Of a stretch of 64,000 nt of DNA, positions 56,301 through 64,000 are shown piece after piece; position 1 is the first letter of the stretch, and every line of letters starts with the position of its first letter. The notes beneath the pieces are model-generated. The model was given only the letters and a program-made list of their open reading frames with translations, was not told the DNA's origin and searched no databases. The DNA is from Synaphobranchus kaupii (Eukaryota; Chordata; Actinopteri; Anguilliformes; Synaphobranchidae): the NCBI GenBank assembly GCA_029718625.1, contig CM056379.1, positions 65,127,626 to 65,191,625 on the forward strand, read 5' to 3'. The position numbers and the translations under genes were made by a program.

Positions 56301-59300
56301 TCACAGTAGCCTCAGGCCCCTGGCTCAAATCCTCTTGTTCCCCAGTGCTGTTCAATAGGGGATACAGGCCTGTAGCTCCATTCGCCAGTCGCCATCCTTC
56401 TGGTGGTCGCTCTGATGCCGCTGGTTGGGGGTCCGCCTTCGGCTGGTGCTCCTCCTTCCTCTCCACAGTCGCTCTCCATCTGAAAGACTCATTCTTCCAT
56501 TGATTTAGGCTCTGTGAGTTCGCAACTTTCCTTTCCGGCCCTTACTCTCCTTGTTTCCACTGATTGCAGGCATTGAAGCCCAAAAGTACCTTCCTTAGGT
56601 CATACCAAGGGACCACCTCTTGTCCACTCTTCCCATTTTCTCATGGTATGCCCATAGTCTGTTTGAAATAACTCACTCATGCAGGAGAGAACTGTCTTGG
56701 GTTTAAAGGCTCAACCTTCCGGGTTTTCAAATCCTTGTTTTTCTTTAGCCCATGCAAGCTTATTCTAGTTAACTGAAAGTGAAACTAAAACTGAAACTAA
56801 AATAAAAAAACATTTTAGTTAACTGAAATAAAAATAAAAACTAAAGTTACTTTTAAAACTAAAACTGTACACTTTGATCCTTCGAGCCGGTGACCCAGTC
56901 GATAGCGATCCCCAGCCCAGCGTCTAAACACCGAGCCCCGTAGTGGTAACCAGCCACCCGGTTGGGAACCGACGGTCTGATCCCTATCCCACCTTGCTAT
57001 GGGTATAGAAACTTTGACCGTTTTCACCAGCCTTGCCTGTTCACAGAGGTCGTCTCTTACGCCCCTCTGCTAGGTGTGGACTGTCATCCACGTACCACGC
57101 AGTGCCTGCATACTTACATGCGACAACTACGCCGACTAGATGGTACCAAGGCAGTATGTCAATTCATACTTCATCAGACACGGGGGCCTTCAGTCTTCTC
57201 CCCTGCACTATACACCTTTTTAACGTGCCCTCGGAACTTTGCAATTCCGCCGCCGCCTGTTCTACACTAGGTTCGGGGTGCCTAATTCCCTGCCTAGTGT
57301 AGTGGTGCAAAACGAACTGAAATAAAAATAAAAATGAATCACGAATTCTTTTTAGTTTTAGTTTCTGATCCTCTTCCTGATCTGTGATCTGAAATCTGGA
57401 TTGCATATAGAGTAATTTAAAACATTCAAAACCAATATTTAATTTCTCTCCCTCTAAATTAGAAAGTGAAATTAAAAACTAATAAAAATAAAAACTAAAT
57501 GAAAAACTTACAACTATAATAACTTTGCCTCCATGTTTTTTTTTTTTTTTAAATAATTCAGGGGACCGCTCTGTCCTTGGTAGCCACGCCTTTATCTTTA
57601 ACCCTATTAGTTCTCACTTAGTGACTGTGACTCGCGTAGCTCCTCCCCTTGAATGCCCCTGAGCTGTCTTCCCCTCTACCTCTTCAGTTCTCAATTCCCT
57701 CAATGGAGTACACAACAGCCAAACAGCTCCGTCTGCCCACGAGTCTAAACATATTTCAAATGTTTCTCCTGTTTCTATGGCCTTAGGCATATCAATCCCT
57801 GAATGGCACCACAGAGATTTCACTCCATATAACTGTTCTCGTGTTAATTATTCTCCCATTGTTTCTTTTCCCACAATAACATACACAATAACATACACAT
57901 AATATTTCCACTTTTCTAGTGGAGTACTATCTATCTAAGTAAAACCCTGTTATTTACATAATTTCCTTCAGCATTATATACAGCATCCAAAATACAACAA
58001 ATTCCCATATAATGTTAGCACACCTTATCCTTATCTTTTTTCTATTGTTCTCCTGTTACAGTATTGTTTAATCGATTATGTTCAGTTTGATTGTACAACC
58101 CGTGCATAAAGGCTAACCAGCCTAAACTTATTGTAAAATACAATAATAGCACAACCCAAAGAACTATCAAACCTTGAGGTACACTTCTTGGAGGCGGTAT
58201 TTGTTCTAATTTGATTAATTGAGATATATGTATATACATATAGTACTATTTCCAAAAAATTATAACAAAAATTATAGTATATATTAACATATAGTATTAT
58301 TAACAATAGTAAATTATTTGGCCACACAACATAACTTTAAAAAAAAATAATAATAATTTTATTCACAACACTGCTTCTCTAACTGTCCCTACCGTAATAT
58401 AGTAGTGGCAGTATCTTTCGACTGCTTCACCCTATCACCGTTTGTGGCGGACTGTTTGAAGGGAAAGGCGTCCCTTTACACACAACCTCTACGCGGCCCA
58501 CAACCCGGAAATTCTCATTGTTTCAGAGATTTTGGTTAGCTAACTTGGAGCCCTTTTGCTCCCCACAGTGTTGTAATATTTCAATAATCAGAGCTCAAAC
58601 TTTTTCAACACACTTTTTCAACACAATTTTTCAACACACTTTTTTTTCAACACTCGGATGCGGAGGGAAGTCCTTTACTCTCTCCTCATTAGGTTCAGTT
58701 TGAGATGGGTTTTCGAGTTGAAGAATTCTCAAGATAAAGATGAAGGAAATAGCAGAATCTTCTATTAAATTTAATCTTTTATTAATCGTTTAAACGTTGA
58801 TTCAACGTGGGGAAACCTTAAACCTACACAGAGGATTCGGAATTCCCCGAACAAAAACAAACATTTGTTTATATAATATCATAACTCCTCCTTTACGTAA
58901 CTAATACACCAATTATATGTGGTGACACCCTTTCATAATATCTTATTTTATCCAATAACAAATTAGGCGAAAAATAAATATGTTATATGACCTGTTCCTA
59001 CCTTATGCGCTTGGGGGCACTCTTGATCTATCAAATAAAATTGTTTGTGACCTTTCCTCCTGTGCCTTTTAATCAGACCATGACATTTTCCTTAATTTCC
59101 CTTATTTTTTATTCTTCTCCCACCTGTTTGGTCAGCATGATCTATCTTATCAGCTTAGTTATGGAACACAGGAGGAAAACATTCCTGTTTTGACTGGTAT
59201 GCTAGATGCCCTCGTCCTGCAGCCTCTCACCACCCCCCATCTCAGTACTTTTCCACTAGATATTGACTGTATTATATAATTATTTATATAAAAGCTTGCA

Positions 59301-61016
59301 TATGTGGCTTTCTTGGGCCTACAGAACAGTTTCACAAAACAGCTTACCTCCGCAATTTGAATGGATCTCTATGGGAATTGGGGGGTGGGAATAGATTTAG
59401 CTGTAAATTATGCTGGAACAGTATGGAATACATGGTTGGTAAAATGGCTGTCAGTCATCAAGGGTCTGAGGTATCAAACGAGCCTCAGCCATCACTCTGA
59501 TGCCAGATATGCAGTCGATATGGATGGATCACTTTAAGGGTTCTTTCTCCCGACAAATTTTCCTATTGAACTCTATGGGAAAATAAGACATTTTAAAACA
59601 TGGCTTATGACATCACGTGGTGCTGTAATGGCGACATGTAGTCCAGCTGTCTCTCGTTTTCATGTTTGTTCATTTGAATGTATTTTGTTGTGTCATGTTT
59701 TTATCTTTAGTTTTTTCATGTGCTGGTATGTCTATTATGGGACAGGGAAGCAAACTGATAATCTTTCAGGGCACTTCTGCTGCTATTTATTATTATTATT
59801 GCCGAATTGTCCAGTCGGGCTGGTTTTGTTTAGTCGTCACCGTGGAGACGCATTCATAACATGTAACTCCGGAATGTCCGTTGGATCTGTGGCGACAGGG
59901 TTTTGTTTTTCACCGGAGTTTGAGTGGCTTGGTATCGGGACTGTGGGCAATCCTTGAAAGGCCAAAGAGGGAGAGGAGAACGGGGAAGGAGTGAGGCGAC
60001 GACGGAAGCTGAGTGGATTCGACTGGACGGAGACTGCGTGCATTGAGGAGAGTCGCGGAGGCGGACTGTGTCGGCGGGGCTTGGAGTGGAGCAGCTATGA
60101 TCCGGGAGATTTCTCTGGTTGACTCGGGGAAGATTTTCCCCTGCGGCTGTAGGACTGCTTGGTGACACTGGACAGCTCAAGACAGCAGAGGCAGATGAGG
60201 AGCTGTTGTTGCTTTTTGATGCTCGCACTTAATTCGTTTGATTGTCTGTTTGTTTGTGTGTTGTGGTGGGTCTGCCCCACTGTGTGTCTTTTTTGTTGTT
60301 GCTGGTGGCTACAACTGAAGTTCCTTTACAGGAAAATAAAAGTTATTCTATTCTATAATTTTTTCAATGTAGGATTAAGCTAATTCACCAAACGGTGAAT
60401 TTTTTATAACCCTTTTTACTCATCTTTACCAGGGGTGCCAATAATAGTGAAGGGCACTGTACAGTTTTTCAACTGGTCCTTTGCATTCCATTTATTGTTT
60501 GGCTGCAACTTATTGGAGACTCAGATACATGTATTTGCATCATATATAGTGCTTGAATGAAAGGCAGAGCATTTGTGCTTGCATTTTCACTTATAGGGAA
60601 AAAATTGCATTTGTATTTAACATACTTTAGAGTCACAGCCATATCAGTGCTGACACACTTTGCATGGGCCTGTAGGGATGTGAAACAGCCAACCCAACAA
60701 CCAGTCAGATAAGCACAAGGCAGAGGAGAAATTTCAACATTGAGCCTCAATCAGTTGCTTGAGCGAGCGGATTCAATTTGAATGCTAATGGCTTCAGTAG
60801 CCAGAGAATCCCAGTCTGAGTGCCCTGGCCCATTTTGTCTCCACAGCCTGCTGGAGGAGGAATCGGACGAGGAGGATGGGGACCTGTGTCGAATCTGTCA
60901 GAGCTTGGGCGGTACCCCCCAGAATCCCTTGCTCACACCCTGTCAGTGTACTGGCAGCCTGCAGTATGTGCACCACGACTGCCTCAAAAGGTGGATCCAG
61001 GCTAAAGTCCAGTCAG
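47221..61016 (+). CDS. marchf10: E3 ubiquitin ligase MARCHF10, five exons, 3' part outside the window
   Basis: Exons 47,221-47,313, 48,280-48,432, 48,910-49,072, 49,545-50,781 and 60,847-61,016 join with matching phases (0, 0, 1, 2) and GT/AG borders. The N-terminal phrase [16 protein letters not shown] plus ECLRRQE, the middle SKLP phrase, and the junction [15 protein letters not shown] followed by GDLCRICQ agree in order with vertebrate MARCHF10. The product so far is about 605 residues: a helical N-terminus, a long disordered Ser/Pro-rich middle, and the start of a C4HC3 RING-CH finger that binds an E2 enzyme and transfers ubiquitin. The last Cys pair and the C-terminal region are in exons past 64,000. 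MARCHF7 is the close paralogue; the residues GG-x-P-x-NPLL and the N-terminal CLRRQE favour MARCHF10. The final visible intron is 10,065 bp, almost all transposon. Confidence 0.85.
47473..47577. mobile_element. 105-bp palindromic MITE in a marchf10 intron
   Basis: TACACAGTAAAATGTCAGCG at the left is the inverse of CACTGAACATTTTACTGTGTA at the right, with a second inverse pair (AGAGTACAT / ATGTACTCT) in the middle. It can fold into a near-complete hairpin. Confidence 0.8.
47578..48279. other. marchf10 intron sequence
   Basis: The rest of the intron between the first two coding exons. The open frame at 47,648-47,899 lacks a domain and splice borders and is judged chance. Confidence 0.6.
48280..48432 (+). 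CDS. marchf10: marchf10 second coding exon
   Basis: Acceptor GACCTTGCAG, donor AAG/GTATGG, 153 bp in phase 0. Begins [20 protein letters not shown], continuing the helical N-terminus. Confidence 0.82.
48772..48840 (+). repeat. Short 3'-end fragment of a LINE/SINE
   Basis: AGCACTTCGAGCTGCTCTGT followed by AAAGGTGCTATACAAATATAG and a TTATTATTAT run is the typical end of a common fish retroposon, within the marchf10 intron. Confidence 0.5.
48910..49072 (+). CDS. marchf10: marchf10 third coding exon
   Basis: Acceptor TATAACCTGCAG, donor CTTG/GTAAGC, phase 0 in and phase 1 out. Encodes a Ser/Thr-rich stretch with [15 protein letters not shown], comparable to the SKLP phrase of the mammalian protein. 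Confidence 0.75.
49073..49544. other. marchf10 intron
   Basis: 472 bp without other features. A poly-A/poly-T stretch is near 49,152. A longer open frame upstream of the acceptor at 49,543-49,544 is intronic. Confidence 0.6.
49545..50781 (+). CDS. marchf10: marchf10 large disordered exon
   Basis: A pyrimidine-rich acceptor (TTTTTCACTCTTTTTAAAG) and donor GAAAG/GTGCGT bound a 1,237-bp exon that completes phase 1 and leaves phase 2. The roughly 412 residues are rich in Ser, Pro, Glu and Gly, with acidic Ser clusters ([18 protein letters not shown]) and no folded domain. It ends in [10 protein letters not shown], a short helix before the RING-CH finger. Large variable middle exons are usual for this gene. 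Confidence 0.85.
51183..51878 (-). repeat. 3' LTR of the endogenous retrovirus
   Basis: 696 bp with TGTGGAGG and TTCCACA ends. The 68-aa frame in it, present also in the other LTR, has no known domain. Confidence 0.93.
51879..51891 (-). promoter_or_regulatory. Retroviral polypurine tract
   Basis: On minus, AAAGGGGGGAATA abuts the 3' LTR. Confidence 0.88.
52368..53267 (-). pseudogene. Retroviral integrase with end of RNase H
   Basis: A 299-residue frame. Residues 3-16 are the tail of RNase H ([14 protein letters not shown]). The zinc-binding HHCC site is His83, His87, Cys117, Cys120. The catalytic triad is complete: Asp152, Asp211 (SSDNGSHF) and Glu247 (GIVERCN), with spacing 58 and 35. The frame ends soon after [17 protein letters not shown], so the C-terminal DNA-binding domain is missing or out of frame. 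The enzyme normally inserts viral DNA into the host genome. The missing C-terminus argues against function. Confidence 0.9.
53268..53722 (-). pseudogene. Retroviral RNase H, frameshifted
   Basis: Between the RT and integrase frames, minus-strand reading finds [20 protein letters not shown] (about 53,565-53,630), then a Ser-rich stretch and [13 protein letters not shown] after a frameshift near 53,510. These are the first catalytic Asp region and the Glu helix of RNase H. No single frame covers the domain. Confidence 0.7.
53723..54470 (-). pseudogene. Retroviral reverse transcriptase, C-terminal half
   Basis: The active-site phrase IQYVDDLL is readable on minus at about 54,430-54,460. It is followed, in another frame from 54,307, by YLGHTLKEG and [20 protein letters not shown] (palm end and thumb) and the connection domain with [16 protein letters not shown]. 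The fingers and most of the palm before YVDD are deleted: gag-derived sequence leads to within a few codons of this motif. Confidence 0.85.
54528..55802 (-). CDS. Retroviral Gag
   Basis: A 424-residue frame. The N-terminal 110 residues are charged, with Ser/Asp/Glu clusters and a coiled-coil-like stretch. A capsid-like region follows from about residue 125 to 320 ([48 protein letters not shown]). A Pro/Gln-rich linker leads to one CCHC zinc knuckle, [14 protein letters not shown], near residues 386-399, and an Arg/Gly tail. One knuckle is usual in gamma-like retroviruses. The frame may once have extended further upstream: a second frame at 56,466-55,954 on the same strand is Pro/Glu-rich and could be the broken N-terminus. 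Gag makes the particle shell and packages RNA. Confidence 0.85.
   Translation of the reverse strand: MKWKVKLRSTALPRDESSSCDSEESDDSTTRKKKKVTKEMLKQTLKEVKKAEQAFLHEGGYSQQRVQELKQVYDISSDIQNSASKILRRSGRRRRAPDRYIPGEEGDEEDEEIFLAPLQVLPQPGRQQPLTKYTPWSSMDPENMVKDLPRITDGAGPWIVRVEMRTTHLPLCMGDVKQLLVRCLGHQVTEIMDLAGLKGIMDTHKMDGESFNRNRPGVWAALRELFPHKANLAEITSAELKELEDIHDFINRMQETWNTNMGQLFDASQGTSTMFFHMLCKALPDPVIKALSKVVGKNSEGQNESLKKKLLLLQIAEKEKEEQGIQAAVITQQIQAPPPSQQVQGGQGPSFEWAGPNFQRPVSPWTNQGQWQQKGDCWKCGRMGHWARNCQRGRGRGGFQSRGRMTLFFDPTEEMKSTHRTSRR
55870..55965. repeat. TTCTCACTTCTCACATTCTC microrepeat
   Basis: Degenerate repeats of CTTCTCACTTCTCACATTC separate the Gag frame from the upstream Pro/Glu-rich frame of the retrovirus; slippage here may have broken the frame. 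Confidence 0.75.
55954..56466 (-). pseudogene. Possible broken N-terminal part of retroviral Gag
   Basis: A 170-residue frame upstream of gag on the same strand, rich in Glu, Pro, Ser and Lys, with [18 protein letters not shown] near the start. It has no known domain. Its position and strand suggest matrix/linker or leader-encoded Gag sequence. It could be a chance frame. Confidence 0.35.
56467..58658 (-). other. Retroviral leader region with AT-rich repeats
   Basis: No gene. At 56,765-56,870, 57,310-57,365 and 57,465-57,515 there are A-rich AACTAAAACTGAAATAAAAA words and their inverses, possibly from a secondary insertion. A perfect 10-bp stem at 57,262-57,302 lies between them. I could not recognise a tRNA primer site next to the 5' LTR; the sequence there on minus starts TCCGAGTGTTG. 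Confidence 0.5.
57262..57302 (-). promoter_or_regulatory. Stem-loop in the retroviral leader
   Basis: CTACACTAGG pairs perfectly with CCTAGTGTAG across a 21-nt loop. In retroviruses, leader hairpins often serve dimerisation or packaging; whether this one does is inference. Confidence 0.4.
58659..59354 (-). repeat. 5' LTR of the endogenous retrovirus
   Basis: 696 bp, TGCGGAGG and CCTCCGCA ends, paired with 51,183-51,878. Confidence 0.93.
59600..60358 (+). repeat. Possible internally deleted LINE inside the Tc1 element
   Basis: A GC-richer tract (59,860-60,170, many CGGAG and GGCGG words) followed by a T/G-rich part and ending GGAAAATAAAAGTTATTCTA with TTCTATAATTTT. The 5'UTR-like start and the AAAGTTATTCTATTCTA end recall fish LINEs, but no RT lies between. 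Frames here have no known domain. Confidence 0.4.
60847..61016 (+). CDS. marchf10: marchf10 exon with the start of the RING-CH finger
   Basis: Acceptor TTTTGTCTCCACAG, donor TCAG/GTGAGG, phase 2 in and 1 out. Encodes an acidic lead ([13 protein letters not shown]), then [36 protein letters not shown]. Zinc ligands visible are the C-x2-C of CRIC, the C-x-C of CQC, and His/Cys of HHDC; the final C-x2-C must be in the next exon, past the window. Confidence 0.92.
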
Positions 61017-61100
61017 GTGAGGCTCCATTTCACTGGGCTTAAGCTGGAATTGTACCAGTATTCCGCTTGTATTCACCTTATAACATGTATGTTCAGCGTA

Positions 61101-64000
61101 TGGGTCAATGACATGACGTGATTTATTTGTGTCCGGATTCATTACTTTCCTAAAAACAATAATAATAAAAGAACATGTTATATATCAAATTGCACTACAA
61201 TATCTCCTTTATGAGAAACCCTTCTCATTTTATTGAAATTCAATTTATTCTTCGAGTTTTGGTGTTCTAAAGTCCCAAAATGTCAGGTGGTGCGACCGTC
61301 CGAACATACATGCAGAGAACCAAACTGCAATAAAAAGGATAATTTTCTCAATAAAATTCCTAATCAAATAGTTTGGCATGATTTTATGTTAGATTGATTA
61401 TAAATGACGGAAAGTAGTTTAACAGTCCTATTTCAAAACTATTCTATTACTTAAAAAACCTTTGTCCGAGAAATTGACTTCAAAATGGTCAGGTTGGTTC
61501 AACTTACCATGTCAGGTGGTATGACCCCTGGAAAACTATGAAAATGAGTTTTTATTCAGAAAATGTGTATTTGATTGAAAAAATATATGTATAACCTTGA
61601 GTTCAAGGACAAAAATGTATATAGGTGACCAAGTTAATTCCTGTTAGATTTGAATTGAGTTTGAAAAGTCAGGTGGTGCGACCAATATGTCAGGTGGCAC
61701 GACTAGAATTGCAGTTAAACCAATTGAAAAAAGTGATGTTAATTAATGTGTTTGAAGATATTAAATACATTTTCTTAAATATATACATCTTTCTGTATGA
61801 TATTAAGTTGTTTAAAGGTGAAAAAGTCCTACTCTTCAAGAATATAGGACTATATAACCAAAATTGATACTCAAAGTTGCATATTGTACCTTTTAAGTTA
61901 TTATTTTTTCATTCATTTTTGTAGATGCCATTATCAAGCAAAGAAAAAACAGCACGGCATAGAGATAGTTTAAAAAATTATCCAGTTGCATTTCATTATT
62001 GAAATGTGTTCCTTGAGATTTCATGTTTCAGTTTTATTTTTAAAGCATTGATCAAATGTTGTCTTGTTGACATTACCATTGTGGCAGTATTGTTTTAAAT
62101 GTTGAATGTGCAGTATTGTTTTGAATGCTGACCTGAATGAAATGTAGTCCTCATTATTGAAATGTGTTCCTTGAGACTTCATGTTTCAGTTATATTTTTT
62201 AAGCATTGATCAAATGTTATCTTATTGACATTACCACTGTTGCTGGCCTGAATTAAATGTAATTGTATGATTAAGTTCCAGTATAAAATGCTCAGGTTTC
62301 AAATAAAAGCCAAATGAAACCAGAGTCAAATGCATTTACATATCTTTCTTTTTATTTAGTGAATTTCAATAGTTATTGAGCACAATGTCAGGTGGCGCGA
62401 CTGGTCATGGTCAGATGGTGCGACCAGCAAATTTACATTTAAATGTATCCATTCCCATTGCAGTCTGCAAAATTAAATCAGAAATATAACTGAAAATCTT
62501 TAAATAATGTATACAAATAATTTTTACTGTTAGAATTTTTGTTTTCTTTCTCTCTATGGAAAATAAGGTGTTTGAAAAGAAAAAGAAGTGGCCGTTTCTA
62601 TAAATGGAATAAAACTGCCATAAATAAAGAAATTAAAGTGGAATTTACCATGTGATGTGTTACGACCCCGGAAATGGACTGGACTCAAATGCATGACTCG
62701 AACACAGGAATGGCAATACTCAATTATTTTATTGCTTCGACCAGAATCCCTTCTGAAGCATAGGGAGAAAAGGCAAAGGCAGTTATAGTTCCAAGCCGGA
62801 ACTGGACTCAAGACAGACAGAGCGCGTAGCTCTAATAAATTATTGCTTCGACCAGAATTCCTCCTGAAGCATAGGGAGACATATAAAGACTAACAGTCCT
62901 GTAGTGGGTACAGCAGGGGAGCAGCGGGAGCAGGAGAGGCCAGGGACTGGTGATGGAGATGGGAAACCAGGCAGGCTGAGCAGAGGAGGAGCGGGGAGCG
63001 GGGAGCAGGGCAGAGCGGAGTGGCAGGAGCAGTGCAGGTTAACAGAGTGGAGTCCGGGCTGGACGTGGGCGCAGCGGCAGGACAGCAGCAGCAGCACAGG
63101 CAGGAGGCGGGCACCGCCGCAGAGTGGGAGAGCTGGAGCCCCGACTGCATGCACACACGGCAGATGGTTTGGCAGGAAACAGCAACACAAGCAGGGGTAG
63201 CAAACAACTGCAGGTTGGTAGACTCAAACAGACAAAGTTAGTACAGCGAGGCAGGGATAAGCGAACAGCAGGAAGCGCCGTTCCAGGCGAGAGCTAGACG
63301 GAAACCAGACGGAGTGGAGGGGCGAGTTAATGCCGGTACAAGACAAAGGATTTAAATGCTAGACTAGACTGGATACTAGGTATCACCAAGACAAGACCAG
63401 AGATTCACGCAAGGAGAGTTAACGAACTGGCACAGGACAGAGAACACCGGGTGACTAAATACAAACATTAATGAGAATCAATTAAGTGCCGCGTGCGAAT
63501 GTATGAGAGGGTGATTAACGGAGCAGAGAGTGTGTGGAATGCATGCAAAACGGAGGAATGGGATAGGCGGAAGAAGAGTAGTGGGACAGAGTGACACAAA
63601 AGGGAAAAACCACGCCCAACCTGCAGCACGGGGAAACGAACTAGGGAGAGACGAACATGAAACGAGGGGAGAAGGAAAACACAGGAAACAAGAGGACGGG
63701 AGTGAGAACATCACATGATGTGTATTTTACACACTACAATGATTCATATTTGCATGTTTTCAGTAGTGGTAAATACATTAAAAGTGTATTCAAAATTCAT
63801 ATATGGTCGCGTCACCTGACATTTCTGGATGGTAAAATCTGAAATCTTGTTTAAAAATGTATTTATATCACCTTAAAAGCTATGAAACAAATATAAATAC
63901 ACAGGATACATTCTTGTGGAAGTAAGAATGTATTTAAAATCCATTTTGGTCAGTATTTTTTCTTTTTCATTTTGAAAACCTTATTTGTCATTGACCCGTA
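61101..64000 (+). mobile_element. GTCAGGTGGYGCGACC-motif transposon, copy 2
   Basis: Starts TGGGTCAATGACATGACGTG 85 bp after the marchf10 exon and runs to the window end, which shows the inverse TGTCATTGACCCG. Seven motif copies are conserved (61,282, 61,511, 61,668, 61,689, 62,387, 62,410 on plus; 63,805 on minus). Relative to copy 1 it lacks the Sleeping-Beauty-like element and some internal stretches, and it has a solo LTR. The small exon start at 61,925 is truncated by a deletion. Confidence 0.75.
62658..63715 (-). mobile_element. Solo LTR
   Basis: TGTTACGACCCCGG at the left and ACATCACA at the right give TG...CA ends, with the 5-bp duplication TGATG at 62,653-62,657 and 63,716-63,720. 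Copy 1 of the host element has the single site at about 7,975-7,980. Read on minus it starts TGTGATGTTCTCAC, has AATAAA near its end and finishes GGGGTCGTAACA, as Gypsy-type LTRs do. Length 1,058 bp, with a GC-rich middle rich in GGAGCAG/GGCAGG words. The long frames here are repeat-derived. Confidence 0.85.

Larger units (their letters stand above)
51179..59358 (-). mobile_element. Endogenous retrovirus, antisense to marchf10, deleted
   Basis: Two 696-bp LTRs (51,183-51,878 and 58,659-59,354) with TG...CA ends are flanked by ATTT at 51,179-51,182 and 59,355-59,358; removing it rejoins the Tc1 core (CTGCATTTGAATGG). On minus the order is 5' LTR, long leader, gag, remnants of pol, short 3' region, 3' LTR. 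Protease and the RT fingers are deleted, the RNase H frame is broken, integrase is truncated, and no env is seen in the 489 bp after it. The integrase and RT resemble class I (gamma/epsilon-like) fish retroviruses. By eye the LTRs differ at about 15 positions, so the insertion is fairly recent. Such a copy cannot make an infectious particle. Confidence 0.93.
50821..60459. mobile_element. Tc1-type element with CAGTGCCCTCC ends, hosting an ERV
   Basis: Ends CAGTGCCCTCCACTATTATT with GGCACCCCTGGT and the inverse lie at 50,821 and 60,459, flanked by TA (50,819-50,820; 60,460-60,461). The inner inverted part reaches TTCACC(A/T)TT(T)GGTGAA words. Inside are a core (about 51,055-51,182 and 59,359-59,600) shared with the Sleeping-Beauty-like foldback at 5,495-5,850, an endogenous retrovirus, and a LINE-like stretch. 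No transposase is left. It sits in a marchf10 intron, 39 bp after the exon. Confidence 0.9.

Noticed and set aside
60782..60846. MARCHF10 start at the ATG at 60,782
   Set aside because: This ATG is intronic; the acceptor at 60,845-60,846 joins in phase with the exon ending at 50,781 and recreates the conserved ESLLEEE phrase.
62890..63241. Overlapping 60-116 aa frames rich in Ser, Cys, Pro
   Set aside because: They lie inside the GC-rich middle of a solo LTR and have no known domain.
1..64000. CRISPR array, operon structure or bacterial signals
   Set aside because: Introns, SINEs, Tc1 ends and LTR elements show a vertebrate nuclear genome; the dispersed GTCAGGTGG motif is irregularly spaced and not a CRISPR array.

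Overview
This window looks like nuclear DNA from a ray-finned fish (teleost). The evidence is one host gene with a vertebrate RING-CH ubiquitin ligase structure, a Sleeping-Beauty-like Tc1 inverted repeat, a tRNA-derived SINE with an L2-type tail, several PIF/Harbinger families, Sushi-type and other Ty3/Gypsy elements, and an endogenous retrovirus. The DNA is AT-rich, intron-rich and dominated by nested transposons. I cannot name the species; the many short GTAGGCTA and TAACGTTA words are only a weak hint.

Layout. 1-2.1 kb: a repeat family (copy A) ending in a GAGCTGCCAGTG minisatellite; it returns inverted at 37.2-42.9 kb (copy B) and partly direct at 44.2-45.35 kb (copy C). 2.76-4.5 kb: an LTR-like, pyrimidine-rich degenerate tandem repeat. 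5.04-8.22 kb: a DNA-transposon-like element carrying eight GTCAGGTGGYGCGACY motifs and one small coding exon, interrupted by a Sleeping-Beauty-like foldback; a second copy at 61.1-64.0 kb lacks that insertion and gives an exact empty site. 8.36-9.71 kb: a TTAA-flanked element with a MITE inside. 12.2-16.8 kb: a decayed Sushi-type Gypsy element split by a 2 kb non-autonomous Harbinger-like element. 19.6-24.0 kb: an apparently intact PIF/Harbinger element with its transposase and its Myb/SANT-like partner, inside an older inverted-repeat element. 24.8-30.2 kb: many MITEs and palindromes. 30.3-31.8 kb: a second copy of the non-autonomous Harbinger-like element. 32.3-36.9 kb: a nearly full-length Gypsy element on the minus strand. 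38.2-40.3 kb: a non-LTR retrotransposon with a SINE in it. 40.4-42.4 kb: a TTAA-flanked piggyBac-like element.

Host gene. From 47.2 kb to 61.0 kb the plus strand holds five consecutive exons that join in phase and match MARCHF10, an E3 ubiquitin ligase; the end of the RING-CH domain and the C-terminus lie beyond the window. Its last intron seen in full is about 10 kb because a Tc1-type element jumped into it and an endogenous retrovirus, antisense to the gene, then jumped into the Tc1 element. The retrovirus keeps both LTRs, gag, and parts of reverse transcriptase, RNase H and integrase, but lacks a recognisable protease and env.

Most of the window can be read as a stratigraphy of insertions. 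Target-site duplications were read directly for most elements (TA, TTAA, 3 bp, 4 bp ATTT, 5 bp GACAT and TGATG). The least explained items are the element with the repeated GTCAGGTGG motif and the A/B/C repeat family with its tail minisatellite.
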